Source: Mastigias papua (lineage: Eukaryota > Cnidaria > Scyphozoa > Rhizostomeae > Mastigiidae). Taken from it: 64,000 nt of DNA. The notes under the pieces were generated by a model. It searched no databases. It saw only the letters and a program-made list of their open reading frames with translations, and was not told the DNA's origin. The stretch lies in the NCBI GenBank assembly GCA_964019165.1, contig OZ025273.1, positions 1,508,501 to 1,572,500 on the forward strand. Direction: 5' to 3'. Shown here piece by piece: positions 20,035 to 29,551 of the stretch; positions within the stretch are counted from its first letter, which is position 1; each line of letters begins with the position of its first letter. The translations under genes and the position numbers were made by a program.

Positions 20035-23000
20035 TCACTGTGGTTGCACCACTCCCGACAGTACTTTCCTCATAATAGATTCACTGTCCATTAGCACTGT
20101 CTTTTGCATCCCTTTCACTGTGTTCTCAATCTCAGTTTCAGTGCCTAATACGCTTTGAACAGCATTCAATAATTTTCCAACTCCTCCTCCTAGACATCCA
20201 ATGACCAATGGGACAATTTCAACTCTGTGCCCAACCCGATTTTCCCTCATCTCAAAAGCTAGCTGCTGGTATTTATCCAATTTCTCTTTCACCTTTGCTT
20301 CAATGTTACTTTCCTGTGGACATGCCATGTCACAAATCCAGACTCGTTTTCTCTCCTTGTCTTCAAGTGTTAGATCCGGCCTTCTAGCCGAACTGCTCTG
20401 TCTCATTTTGTACTCGAAGTCCCAAACTAATTTCCCCTTATCATTCTCTAAGACTTTTCCTTTCTCCCACTTCTCTTTGTACCAAACTGCATTTTCATCA
20501 ATTAGTTCATATTTCTTCGCCCATGCTACAGCTATAACCATCAGTGCTCTATTGTGACGTCGTAAATATTCTTTGCCAGCCAACATTTGGCAACCAGCCA
20601 ACAGGTGTTGAACTGTCTCCCTATAAGACCCACATAATCTACACATGTCTCCCCCATCTGCTATTCCTCTTGAAACTTTCCATGCTTTCGTTTCAACCAT
20701 TTGTTCCTGTAAGTTCACTATTGCCGCCGTTTTCCTAGGGTCCAAGTTACATTCCAACCACATATGGCACTCCACTTCCTGCTTGCTGAACGTTTCACTT
20801 TGAAATGACTTTTGTTTATACTTCTCAATTAACGAACTTTCGTTTCCTTTCTTCAACAGATCTTTGATCTTTTTCCAACTTTTCCTCCAGTGTCCACACT
20901 GCAGTTCTCCGTCTAATTCTATTCCTTCATCTTTAAATTTCAATGTGTGTCCAACCTCATTTGCTATTTCCTCAGCTGTAATTTTCAATGAGTTGTAATC
21001 TTTTAATTTTTCGTGCTCCCACGCAGCTTTAATCCATCTTCTTTCTGATACCGCCATATAGCAAGCTACCCTGATCTTAGTTTCCATATATACAGCTCTT
21101 AAAGATTTCAACCCCCTTCCTCCAACTTTTCGTTTTAAATATAGTCTCTCTTCACTTGATTGTCGCCCTAACATGCTGCTACTTCTAAGCTCTCGCTTTA
21201 TCATCTGGTCTAGCTCTTCAAGCTCTCCTTTTGACAAGGTACATACATTCATTACATAAGCCACTACAGGTATTACCTTAGTGTTAATTGCCTTAATCAA
21301 ATTCTTGTCATACAGCTCTGCATTCAGCAATGTACTCAATCTACTCTGCATCTCAGCTTTAACCCTTACTAGAACTTCCTTAATTTTGACTCCTTCTGCC
21401 TGCTCTACTCCCAAAAATTTGTAAACATCATTCTCATCTGGATCTAATGCTCTCATTCTTTCGTCCAGAACCATAAGTCCATCGCCTTTAACCATCTTTC
21501 CGTGCTTAAATACTATTTCTGCACACTTTGATATCCTATAGCAAGCACCTGTGTCATTACTTGCTTGGACCAATATCTCGTTCACTGCCTCCAGTTGCTG
21601 ATGACTTTCTTGATATACCTTCAGATCATCTATGAAGAGACTATGAGTTCTTTTTACTTTTCTTTCTCCTGGCGGACCCATTCTATATCCTCTAGTTTGA
21701 GACAATAAAATGCATATCGGTATCTCTGTTAAACAAAACCCAACTGGCGAGTAACTATCTCCTTGTAAGAAACCACAAGAAATGTTTATCCATCTGCTAA
21801 CATACTTTTTGCTCTCGTCCCACACCTCTAACCTTGTTTTCCACATTTTCATAAGCGCTTGCAGTACCAACCTAACATCTTCTGGAATCCCTATCCAATC
21901 AAAAACTCGCATCATCCAATCATGATGGACACTGTCATATGCTTTCCTATAATCATAATAAGCAACTGCAAGGTTTCTGTGATATGTTTTCACCTCTTCC
22001 ATGATACAATTGTCAACAAGCAGTTGATCCACCGTACCTAGAACCTCCTTGACACCGCCGAGTTGGCCTTCATCCCAAATTCCATTATTGCAAGCATGTT
22101 CCCTCATATACTTCCCGATTATTCCTGTGTAGATCTTGTAGGATGTATTCAAGCACGTGATTGGCCTTCGCTCCTTTACGTTACTCAGCTCATTGGTCTT
22201 CGGCAGCATTACTGTGCGTCCAGCAGGGAACCAGTCTGGTATCAAACTATGATTCTCTTTGATTCTTCGTAGCGCCCTACATAATGCTTGCTGCGCAGGT
22301 TTAAACTTTTTCCACCAGTAATTCTGTATTCCATCAATACCAGGCGAGGACCAATTCTTTCTTTTCTTGATTATCTCAGTCAACTTCTCTTCCGTTAGAT
22401 CAAACTCTTTCACTTCAATACTCATTCTCTTCAATTTTCCTGCAACTTCCTCCATCCATGGTAGGGATGGCGTGACCTTCTCGGTTTCCCATAATCCTCC
22501 CCAAAAAGCAACAAATTGATCAATATTGGGAATCTTCCCTGCTCGTGATTCTGATCTATTGACATTCCTATAAAAATACCGCTCATCTTTTCTGAACAAT
22601 GCGTTATTCTTCACTCTTTTTCCTTTTACCATCATCTTTTCCAATTTTACTTTCATATATCGTAATTGGTCAAGCAGTTGTTCCCGGCAGGTCATCAATG
22701 CAACGGTGGTTGTTTTCTTCCCTTCAATTCTTAATTCTAGCTCCTTCAAAAATTTCTTTTCCTTCCATGAGGCTTTTCGATGCTCTTTCCTGCGATGCAC
22801 TTCATTACTGATCCGTGCTATCCACTTTCTCAACTCTTTCATCTCACGTTTTACTTTCCTCTCTCTTCTGTTTCCTCCCTTGGATTTAAGTTTTTCTTTG
22901 CTCACTTTTGTCTTGATACCTAAAATTGACGCTATTGCTTTTCCCATTGCATAAACAAAATCAGTTACTTCAGGAATATCCCTGTCCTCATTAAAATACT

Positions 23001-23937
23001 TTCCTAATACTCTATTTGATCTCTCAACTAATTCATCTGGCATCTTTAGTTTTGGTAATTTAGCTCTCTCTTGTAACTCAGTAAAATTACTTCTCTCTAA
23101 TTTCTCTAATTCTGCCAGAAATATGATGTCAAGGGTCTTATCTTCTTCAGTCAGTTTATTCTCGCTTCTGTCTTGTAGATCCTCCACTTCATCAAATGTT
23201 TCTTCTATCATTTCCTCTAATGTATTCATTTCTTCTTCATATGTATTTGTCCCTTGATTTCTATCACCACATTCACTTGTTCTATTAGATTCTAATCCCT
23301 CTTCAAAGGGGGCCACCAGATTCCTCTTTCTAACCAGTACCAAGTTCGATATTTCCGTCTCTTTTCTAAACCTTGTCGCATTATCTCTAAGTGTCTGTGC
23401 TCCTATCATTCCTGCGTATATCGGATATTCAACATCCCACCTGTCCTTAACTCTTCTCATGAACCCTCTCCCTTTCTGCCTTTCTTCGGTGTCAATCTGC
23501 ACAAGTGCTACTTTCATTTCTAACGTCCATTGAAGGTTCTTATCTTTCGTCACACTTTCTCTGTTATCACTTGTTATCTGCATTACTGCTTGCGTTCCCA
23601 AACTTTTTCTGAAGCGCCTAGTATTATCACAAAGGTTTTGGGCTGTTATTTGTCTTCTTAATGGAAATTCTATGTCCCATCGGTCTTTAATTCTCTTCAT
23701 AAAACCATATCCTTTTTGCCTTTCTTCCATATCAATTTGTACTATTCTAATTTTCTCATTTTCTGTCCATCCTCCAATTGTTTTTCTATGTACACTGTTT
23801 TCCCTATGGTCTTCATTTTTATCAACACAAATCTGTTGTGCCACTGAAATATTTGAAGCACCATGAATTATGTTAGTTGAATGTTCAATTCGATTATCAT
23901 GATCAATATCTCCCATTAGAATATAATTTACACGCAC
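20035..23937 (-). CDS. R4/Dong polyprotein, copy B, intact
   Basis: 1300 codons from the ATG at 23937. N-terminal residues about 54-115 and 133-196 are two copies of one domain (WTENEKIRIVQIDMEERQKG / WTLEMKVALVQIDTEERQKG, each followed by KDRWD and CDN-T-RFRK / RDN-T-RFRK), resembling a Myb-like DNA-binding fold. RT blocks: NWSSPGIDGIQNYWWKK, AVAYYDYRKAYDSVHHDW (block A), GFLQGDSYSPVGF (block B) and FIDD at residues 768-771 (in place of YADD). The C-terminus has the CCHC motif CRLCGSYRETVQHLLAGC from residue 1099 and the restriction-like endonuclease motif RRPDLTLEDKERK (Pro1187-Asp1188) with the following CDMACP strand. Role: nicks TAA-repeat DNA and copies its own RNA there. Intact frame suggests recent activity. 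Confidence 0.9.
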   Translation of the reverse strand: MRVNYILMGDIDHDNRIEHSTNIIHGASNISVAQQICVDKNEDHRENSVHRKTIGGWTENEKIRIVQIDMEERQKGYGFMKRIKDRWDIEFPLRRQITAQNLCDNTRRFRKSLGTQAVMQITSDNRESVTKDKNLQWTLEMKVALVQIDTEERQKGRGFMRRVKDRWDVEYPIYAGMIGAQTLRDNATRFRKETEISNLVLVRKRNLVAPFEEGLESNRTSECGDRNQGTNTYEEEMNTLEEMIEETFDEVEDLQDRSENKLTEEDKTLDIIFLAELEKLERSNFTELQERAKLPKLKMPDELVERSNRVLGKYFNEDRDIPEVTDFVYAMGKAIASILGIKTKVSKEKLKSKGGNRRERKVKREMKELRKWIARISNEVHRRKEHRKASWKEKKFLKELELRIEGKKTTTVALMTCREQLLDQLRYMKVKLEKMMVKGKRVKNNALFRKDERYFYRNVNRSESRAGKIPNIDQFVAFWGGLWETEKVTPSLPWMEEVAGKLKRMSIEVKEFDLTEEKLTEIIKKRKNWSSPGIDGIQNYWWKKFKPAQQALCRALRRIKENHSLIPDWFPAGRTVMLPKTNELSNVKERRPITCLNTSYKIYTGIIGKYMREHACNNGIWDEGQLGGVKEVLGTVDQLLVDNCIMEEVKTYHRNLAVAYYDYRKAYDSVHHDWMMRVFDWIGIPEDVRLVLQALMKMWKTRLEVWDESKKYVSRWINISCGFLQGDSYSPVGFCLTEIPICILLSQTRGYRMGPPGERKVKRTHSLFIDDLKVYQESHQQLEAVNEILVQASNDTGACYRISKCAEIVFKHGKMVKGDGLMVLDERMRALDPDENDVYKFLGVEQAEGVKIKEVLVRVKAEMQSRLSTLLNAELYDKNLIKAINTKVIPVVAYVMNVCTLSKGELEELDQMIKRELRSSSMLGRQSSEERLYLKRKVGGRGLKSLRAVYMETKIRVACYMAVSERRWIKAAWEHEKLKDYNSLKITAEEIANEVGHTLKFKDEGIELDGELQCGHWRKSWKKIKDLLKKGNESSLIEKYKQKSFQSETFSKQEVECHMWLECNLDPRKTAAIVNLQEQMVETKAWKVSRGIADGGDMCRLCGSYRETVQHLLAGCQMLAGKEYLRRHNRALMVIAVAWAKKYELIDENAVWYKEKWEKGKVLENDKGKLVWDFEYKMRQSSSARRPDLTLEDKERKRVWICDMACPQESNIEAKVKEKLDKYQQLAFEMRENRVGHRVEIVPLVIGCLGGGVGKLLNAVQSVLGTETEIENTVKGMQKTVLMDSESIMRKVLSGVVQPQ

Positions 23938-24299
23938 GGGTTTAAGCTGTCGATCCTACGTTGCCCGGCACATAAGATAAGGCTACTTACTAGATAGGTC
24001 CGCCACTTCCTACCAGGTTCCGTTAGTGACAGCATAACATTGCTACCATCCATTCATTAGCACGGTTAACACCTTGAATTACGGATTTTTTTCGGGGTTG
24101 TTCTCCCCTAGATCCGCCGTGTTCTGCTTAGCACAAGGTCACCTCTAGTAGGATGTGGCTCTTCACCACGCACGGACGATCTTCACCATGGAGAGGCTAT
24201 TGACTTGCGCTTCACATAGTGCTGGGCTTGGGGAGGCCAGTCTAGGACGCCACACTAGGCCATCTAGGAAAGGTGCTACTCCTCCAATAACCCTTGACC
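23938..24299 (-). other. 5' leader of R4/Dong copy B
   Basis: About 360 bases from the TTA tract to the ATG, GC-richer than the surroundings. It has no visible similarity to the shared leader of copies A and C. No open frame of note lies on the sense strand before the ATG. Confidence 0.6.
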
Positions 24300-24336
<37 letters not shown>

Positions 24337-24337
24337 T
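24300..24337. repeat. (TTA)n tract between copies B and C
   Basis: About twelve TTA units, shared as the 5' border of copy B and the 3' border of copy C. Confidence 0.9.
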
Positions 24338-24448
24338 ACTATTTCTTCCCATTTGCTATCTAGTACAATTGCTGACCGGATCACCCCAGTGACCTAAGGT
24401 CAGCAAAGGTCTAAGAAACGAAAACATCAATTAAAACAAAACTAAAAT

Positions 24449-27400
24449 TTAAATAGAGAGAGTCTTCCGCAAAATATGAGCTGTGCTTGTCAATACTATT
24501 TGTTGGATTTTCTGGAGTTGTGGTTGTCCCGGGATCTTATCAAGATGCTTTTGGCAGCCCTTTTTTATCATTCCAAGAGCGCCTACAATCACAGGTACTG
24601 TTGTTGCTTTCAAGTTCCACATTCTGCCAATTTCAATTTCAAGGTCTTTATACTTGCTGAGTTTATCAAATTCTTTAACAGCGATGTTCTGGTCTGTAGG
24701 GATACTCATATCTATTAAGAGGCAAGTTTGTTCTTTGAAGTCTTTTATTATGATGTCTGGTCTGTTCGCTTGAATAGTACGATCAGTGTGTATAGAGAAA
24801 TCCCAAAGGATCGATACATTTTCTCCTTCAACTACAGGTTGGGGGTGGTGCTCAAACCAATTAGTGGGTGTTGATAACCGATAATGTTTACATATGGTCC
24901 AATGTAGATACTGGCCTACTCTATCATGGCGGTTCTTGTATTCGGTTGGTGCTAGTATCGAGCAACTAGATATAAGATGATCAATTGTTTCAGTGAATTT
25001 GTCACAAAACCTACATCTATCATCTACACCAGTCTTTAGAATGTTTGCCTGGTAGTTTCTTGTAAACAAAGATTGGTCTTGGGCAGCTATAATGAAACCT
25101 TCAGTTTCTGACTTAAGTCCAGAGCTCCGTAACCACTGATGGGTTGCAGTTACATCAACATCAGCTTTCTGGCATCGGAGATTATACTTTCCATGTAGTG
25201 GCTTTTTAAGCCATTTCTCACCTAGCTGTTTCAGACCACAGGCTTTGGCAGCTTGTTTGACCATCTTGGCTTGTTTTGTGGCTGGCAGATCAGGATGTGG
25301 AGGGGTTCCAATGTTAAAATCCAAGTCTTTTTCGTAAATTCTTGCTTCTTTCACAATTGAATGCAGCTTATTACTTTTGTGGTGCTGGTAAACTAACTTT
25401 AACATCCAATCAGAAGTTGTTGATAGGTATGTTGACATTGCTATAGTGGTAGTTTTGTACGCCATTTCAAGTTGTATCATTCCCCTACCACCATTACTCC
25501 TAGGCAAGTACAAACGGTCAACATCTGCTTTGGGATGATGCATACGGTGTGATGTCAGCAACTTTCTAGTTTTTCTATCCATTCTTTGGAGGTCAAGGAG
25601 ATTCCAGTTAATGATGTTATAGCTGTATTGAACAACAGGGACGGCTAATGTGTTTATTGCCGCAATACGGTTTTTGGAATTGAGCTCTGTCTTTAGTACT
25701 AATCTGATTCTTCTGTAATACTCTTTTCTAACCTTTTCCTTCATAGCAGAATGGTTTATCCCATTACATTCATGCACTCCTAAATACTTATATGATTCTC
25801 CTGGTTCTAGCTCTCTAATGATAGTATCAATGTCAAGACTGATATTTGCAGTTTTCTTAAGGGCACCTCTAAGAAACGATGCTTTAGCGCACTTATCAAG
25901 TCCAAACTCCATTCCAATGTCATTGCTAAATCCTTTTGCTGTAGTTAAGAGACCTTCTAGTTCATAATCATTCCTAGCGAAAAGCTTGAGGTCATCCATG
26001 TAGAAAAGGTGGTTTACTTTTGTTTCAAAAATCCTATAGCCATAGTCTGTGTTGTTCAATTCACTTGACAGAGGTATGATGGCCATGCAAAAGAGAAGTG
26101 GCGAAAGAGAGTCACCTTGAAAAATCCCTCGTTTGATTCTAAGACATTCAGACCTACAAGTGCCAGTATTGTGTGAGAGAAATAGACGAGTTTTCCATTT
26201 GGTCATACTAATGCTGAGAAAATTAGAAATTATAGGTGAGATCTTATACAGCTGAAGAGCTTTTAGTATCCATTCATGCGAAACACTATCAAAGGCTTTC
26301 TTGTAGTCAATCCAGGCAGTACTAAGATTCCGTTTACTTTTACGGCAGTTTTCTAAAATCATTTTGTTTATAAGGAGCTGGTCTTTACATCCATACGAGT
26401 TCCTTTTGCATCCTTTTTGCTCTTGTGGTAAAACTGAATTTCGCTCAAGGAAGGAGTACATTCGGTCGGTGAGTATTGACGTTAGAAGTTTGTATGTCGT
26501 TGATAAACACGTAATTGGTCTGTAATTTTTGGGGTGTATGGTTGCTTCGGATTTTGGAAGGAGATATGTTGTCCCTTCTGTGAGCCATTCAGGCGCCTCT
26601 TCCGGATTCTGCATGACATATGAGAGACAAAATGCAAGATAGTCATGTATCGCATTAAGAGAGTACAGCCAAAAATTGGGTATTTTGTCTATGCCTGGTG
26701 ACTTCCATTTCTGAGACTTTCCAAGTGTCACACGTAACTCAGAGCAGTCTATCTTTTCCCAATGCTGCTCATCAACTTCATTCATTCTTTCTTTTTGTCG
26801 TTCCATCCATTCTGCTTTGTGATTGAATTGCTTTTCACTCCCCCATATATTATTCCAAAATTTCTCAATTTCTTTTACCTCAGGGTGTTCTTTTACATCA
26901 ATCTTCCCTTTTCCTATTTGTCTGTAAAATTTCCTTGCATCAGTCTGGAATATCTTATTCTGTCTGTAAAATCGGTCTCGTTTATCAAATCTACGTAATC
27001 TCTGTGCTTTTACTTGCATTCTTTGCTTCAATGACTCTTTAGTAGATAGGAGTGCATTCTCGTCGGAGATCTTGTACTTCCTTTTAATTTTCCTTAGCTT
27101 TCTGATTTTCAAATTAGCGCCTTTTGAAACTTCATTAAGAATTGATATGTCAGCCCGTAGAAGATCAATCTCTTTCTGTATTTTCACTTTCCATTTAGGA
27201 GGCTTATTGACTTGATAGTTTTTCTTCCTGTTTACCTTAACTCCGACTTGGGCTGTTATTGCTTTTGCTGTAGAGTAAACAAGTGCATTTAAGGAGGTCA
27301 GATCACAGTCACGCTCACTTAAGATTTCCTTTAAGGCAACATTGTAAATTTTAATGCTTTCATTAAGTTTTGAACCACAGGTCAATTTAGGAAGAGGTTC

Positions 27401-28102
27401 TCGGTCAGATAATTCTAGATGGCTAGTTCTACTGAATTCATTTAATATTTCTTTACGAGCATGCTTAATTTCATGGTTATATTGTTCTGCAAATAATTCT
27501 GTCACATCGGCTTCATGATTCACATTCTCGGAGTTGCGAATGTCATTAATTAGTTCTTGTACCTCATTATCATTAAAGTTTTGAGCATCCACTACTAGTT
27601 CACAATTCTCGCTACTAGTGTTTTCCTTAGTGGTATCCTTCATTGATTCAACAGCGGTATCTACATTCACTTCATGTCTAATCTGGTCGATCTCAGCATC
27701 TGAAAGTCTTTTATTTTTGAATATGTCTCTACGTACATTTCCTAATGTGTTTGGATTTAGATATTCAAGTACATTTGGTCCGACTATATTTCTCCATTCA
27801 ACAAAAGTTTGCTCCGTATTGTTGGTATTTGGTCTAGATTGGGCGATGTAAAACGCTCTCAGAACATTTTTATAGTCCTCTCGAGTCCATTTTATTCGTT
27901 TTGATCTTGTCGAGTTATTTGATGTTGTCACTATAGGTTCAGGGTTAGGAAAATCCTGGTTCTGATAACCTGATAGATCATCTGTTTGAGAGGTCATTCC
28001 AGTAGCAGACTTTTCGACCTCAGGCTGGTTTCTCCCTGAGGGACGCGGCCCTTGTTCACCCGCGCGACGGCCGATGCGGTATGATTTGGTTCTGGTTTTC
28101 AT
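24449..28102 (-). CDS. R4/Dong polyprotein, copy C, intact
   Basis: 1217 codons from the ATG at 28102. After a basic start (about 35 residues) comes a Myb-like segment KRIKWTREDYKNVLRAFYIA near residues 68-87. RT blocks: KWKSPGIDKIPNFWLYSL, LSTAWIDYKKAFDSVSHEW (block A), GIFQGDSLSPLLF (block B), YMDDLKLFAR with YMDD at 701-704. The C-terminal CCHC motif CRFCDKFTETIDHLISSC starts at residue 1030 and the nuclease motif NRPDIIIKDFKEQ has Pro1115-Asp1116, followed by LLIDMSIP. Only one N-terminal domain is seen, against two in copy B. Together these parts would bind, nick and prime at TAA repeats. No stop or shift interrupts the frame, so the copy may be active or recently active. Confidence 0.9.
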   Translation of the reverse strand: MKTRTKSYRIGRRAGEQGPRPSGRNQPEVEKSATGMTSQTDDLSGYQNQDFPNPEPIVTTSNNSTRSKRIKWTREDYKNVLRAFYIAQSRPNTNNTEQTFVEWRNIVGPNVLEYLNPNTLGNVRRDIFKNKRLSDAEIDQIRHEVNVDTAVESMKDTTKENTSSENCELVVDAQNFNDNEVQELINDIRNSENVNHEADVTELFAEQYNHEIKHARKEILNEFSRTSHLELSDREPLPKLTCGSKLNESIKIYNVALKEILSERDCDLTSLNALVYSTAKAITAQVGVKVNRKKNYQVNKPPKWKVKIQKEIDLLRADISILNEVSKGANLKIRKLRKIKRKYKISDENALLSTKESLKQRMQVKAQRLRRFDKRDRFYRQNKIFQTDARKFYRQIGKGKIDVKEHPEVKEIEKFWNNIWGSEKQFNHKAEWMERQKERMNEVDEQHWEKIDCSELRVTLGKSQKWKSPGIDKIPNFWLYSLNAIHDYLAFCLSYVMQNPEEAPEWLTEGTTYLLPKSEATIHPKNYRPITCLSTTYKLLTSILTDRMYSFLERNSVLPQEQKGCKRNSYGCKDQLLINKMILENCRKSKRNLSTAWIDYKKAFDSVSHEWILKALQLYKISPIISNFLSISMTKWKTRLFLSHNTGTCRSECLRIKRGIFQGDSLSPLLFCMAIIPLSSELNNTDYGYRIFETKVNHLFYMDDLKLFARNDYELEGLLTTAKGFSNDIGMEFGLDKCAKASFLRGALKKTANISLDIDTIIRELEPGESYKYLGVHECNGINHSAMKEKVRKEYYRRIRLVLKTELNSKNRIAAINTLAVPVVQYSYNIINWNLLDLQRMDRKTRKLLTSHRMHHPKADVDRLYLPRSNGGRGMIQLEMAYKTTTIAMSTYLSTTSDWMLKLVYQHHKSNKLHSIVKEARIYEKDLDFNIGTPPHPDLPATKQAKMVKQAAKACGLKQLGEKWLKKPLHGKYNLRCQKADVDVTATHQWLRSSGLKSETEGFIIAAQDQSLFTRNYQANILKTGVDDRCRFCDKFTETIDHLISSCSILAPTEYKNRHDRVGQYLHWTICKHYRLSTPTNWFEHHPQPVVEGENVSILWDFSIHTDRTIQANRPDIIIKDFKEQTCLLIDMSIPTDQNIAVKEFDKLSKYKDLEIEIGRMWNLKATTVPVIVGALGMIKKGCQKHLDKIPGQPQLQKIQQIVLTSTAHILRKTLSI

Positions 28103-28459
28103 TATGAATGAAGATGCATTTTATCCTTACTGCCAAGGGACTGAATATTTCGCGCCAGATGTCACCTGGAACTTCAAGTCCACGCGTATTTAGTGAATTT
28201 AAGGTTGCACAACCACCAGTGTTTTTATCGAGACACCGTCTCTAGGTGAATGCCAACCAAAGCTCAAGAGCTGATCACCTGCCCATGAGACAGACTAGCC
28301 CCCGCCGGATGCCAACCCGGTATTTCGTAGTCTCGGGGAGAGCTAACAGGTGCTACACTTTGCTCAAGGGTGACCTGGAGGTAGTTGTGGCTAAAGGTAA
28401 CCTCATTATCCTACGTCGAAACTCCACAACCGGATGTAGTTTTATGTCATACCCAGGAC

Positions 28460-28460
<1 letters not shown>
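28103..28460 (-). other. 5' leader of R4/Dong copy C, shared with copy A
   Basis: The outermost 170 bases (about 28290-28460) differ from copy A at roughly eleven positions in a hand alignment, including identical blocks such as ACTAGCCCCCGCCGG, CTCGGGGAGAGCTAACAGGT and CGAAACTCCACAACCGGATG. One copy of the approximately 100-base inner module is present (28203-28300), against two in copy A. Confidence 0.8.

Positions 28461-28522
<62 letters not shown>
28461..28522. repeat. (TTA)n tract, right boundary of the R4/Dong array
   Basis: About twenty TTA units followed by TCATCATC; the longest of the four tracts and the 5' border of copy C. Confidence 0.9.
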
Positions 28523-28952
28523 CATCATCTTTTGCCAAAGAAATAAACCTTGGACTAATCCAGACCTCTTAACCATCTAATTTTGATCTTTTTCTGGAAC
28601 ATCTATCAGGTTTTTGCTGTTATTTACTTGTTGTCTTTTTGTTTTCTTTTGTTATACATGTTAATTTCATAAATGTACTATGTATTCTCTACAAGCAAGC
28701 CAATTATACACTGCCAAAATTTTTTGAGAGGTGTATTATTGTAAGTAGTTTTATGTATTCAATATGAAGTTTCAAAAAAAAAAATTATTATATAAAAGCC
28801 GTACCAGTTTGGATCGGATCCATTGAGGCCTCGTGTGGACTCACAGATCTGATTTAAAAGTGGTGCGGATGCGAAACGAGGCTCGTTTTCAGTGAATAGA
28901 GATCCGCGGTAAATAGAAAGCCTAGAATCCTCCCAATTGAAAGTATTGCAGA
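28523..28952. other. Unassigned sequence and Harbinger subterminal repeats
   Basis: 28523-28790 has no recognised motif and contains an A tract at 28774-28784, which may be the tail of an unidentified retroelement. From about 28795 the motifs GATCGGATCC, CTCGTGTGGAC and GCGGATGCGAAACGAGGC resemble those near the right Harbinger end at 30390-30470, so the transposon resumes here. Confidence 0.5.
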
Positions 28953-29551
28953 ATGAACCCACAAGGAAGAACAGTTATGGCAGCTTATATGAGTACACTT
29001 CTTACATATTTGGCATCGATGTTCAACACTATTGCTACTTTTGCAATGGAGCACTTTTCAAGGCAGCAACGACTCTGGCGGGAAATTATATCTACAAATT
29101 CCGACGAGTGCAGTAGGCTAGTCTGGCAGAATCATGTAATGTCCGACATAGCAGGTGAAAACAGCCACGAAAACCGTCTCCCAAAGTGTAGAAGATTTTG
29201 GGTAAGGCCAGGACGTACTGATACCTGGTGGAAAAATTTTGAAAAGAATTTGATGCTCCCTGAAGAATGGCATGATAATTTTAGAATGTCTAGAGATAGT
29301 TTTTTTGTATTATGTGATTTACTCCAACCATGGCTAACACGACAGACAACAAATATGAGGAAACCATGAAATCAGTGGAAAAGCAAGTTGCTGTGCTATT
29401 ATACTTTCTTTCTGATGAGGGCCGATACAGGAAAACTGCTAATGCTTTTGGTATTATTTTGGGATTGTATGAATGTAAAACCTTCAGATATTGTTCTGCT
29501 AATAGTATCACTCAAATTAAGCATTGTTTTCTCAAATTGTTCTTGGGATGA
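28953..29551 (+). pseudogene. Truncated Harbinger transposase (HARBI1-like)
   Basis: The frame 28953-29369 ends with RRFWVRPGRTDTWWKNFEKN and NFRMSRDSFFVLCDLLQPWL, the typical N-terminal region of PIF/Harbinger transposases. A frameshift leads to the frame 29330-29551 with VEKQVAVLLYFLSDEGRYRK and TANAFGI, the helix-turn-helix part. After about 29455 the homology stops: the DDE catalytic domain is deleted and the sequence runs straight into the 3' end of the opposite-strand Myb/SANT-like gene. It cannot be an active enzyme. Confidence 0.8.

Larger units (their letters stand above)
19939..24299 (-). mobile_element. R4/Dong-type non-LTR retrotransposon, copy B
   Basis: About 4.36 kb between (TTA)n tracts at 19911-19938 and 24300-24337: a 5' leader (24299-23938) unlike those of A and C, a complete 1300-codon frame (23937-20035), and a 3' part of about 100 bases. 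The single uninterrupted frame makes it potentially autonomous. Confidence 0.85.
24338..28460 (-). mobile_element. R4/Dong-type non-LTR retrotransposon, copy C
   Basis: About 4.12 kb between (TTA)n tracts at 24300-24337 and 28461-28522: leader (28460-28103), complete 1217-codon frame (28102-24449) and a 3' part of about 110 bases. Its leader matches that of copy A, while its protein is only moderately similar to copy A. Confidence 0.85.

Noticed and set aside
28290..28460. HDV-like self-cleaving ribozyme at the R4/Dong 5' end
   Set aside because: Such ribozymes are known at the 5' ends of R2 and related elements, and the first bases can pair with CCAGGTC further in, but the full nested pseudoknot could not be drawn convincingly by hand.
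28353..28538. Poly-Asn frames over the TTA tracts
   Set aside because: They are simple translations of (TAA)n next to the R4/Dong leader.
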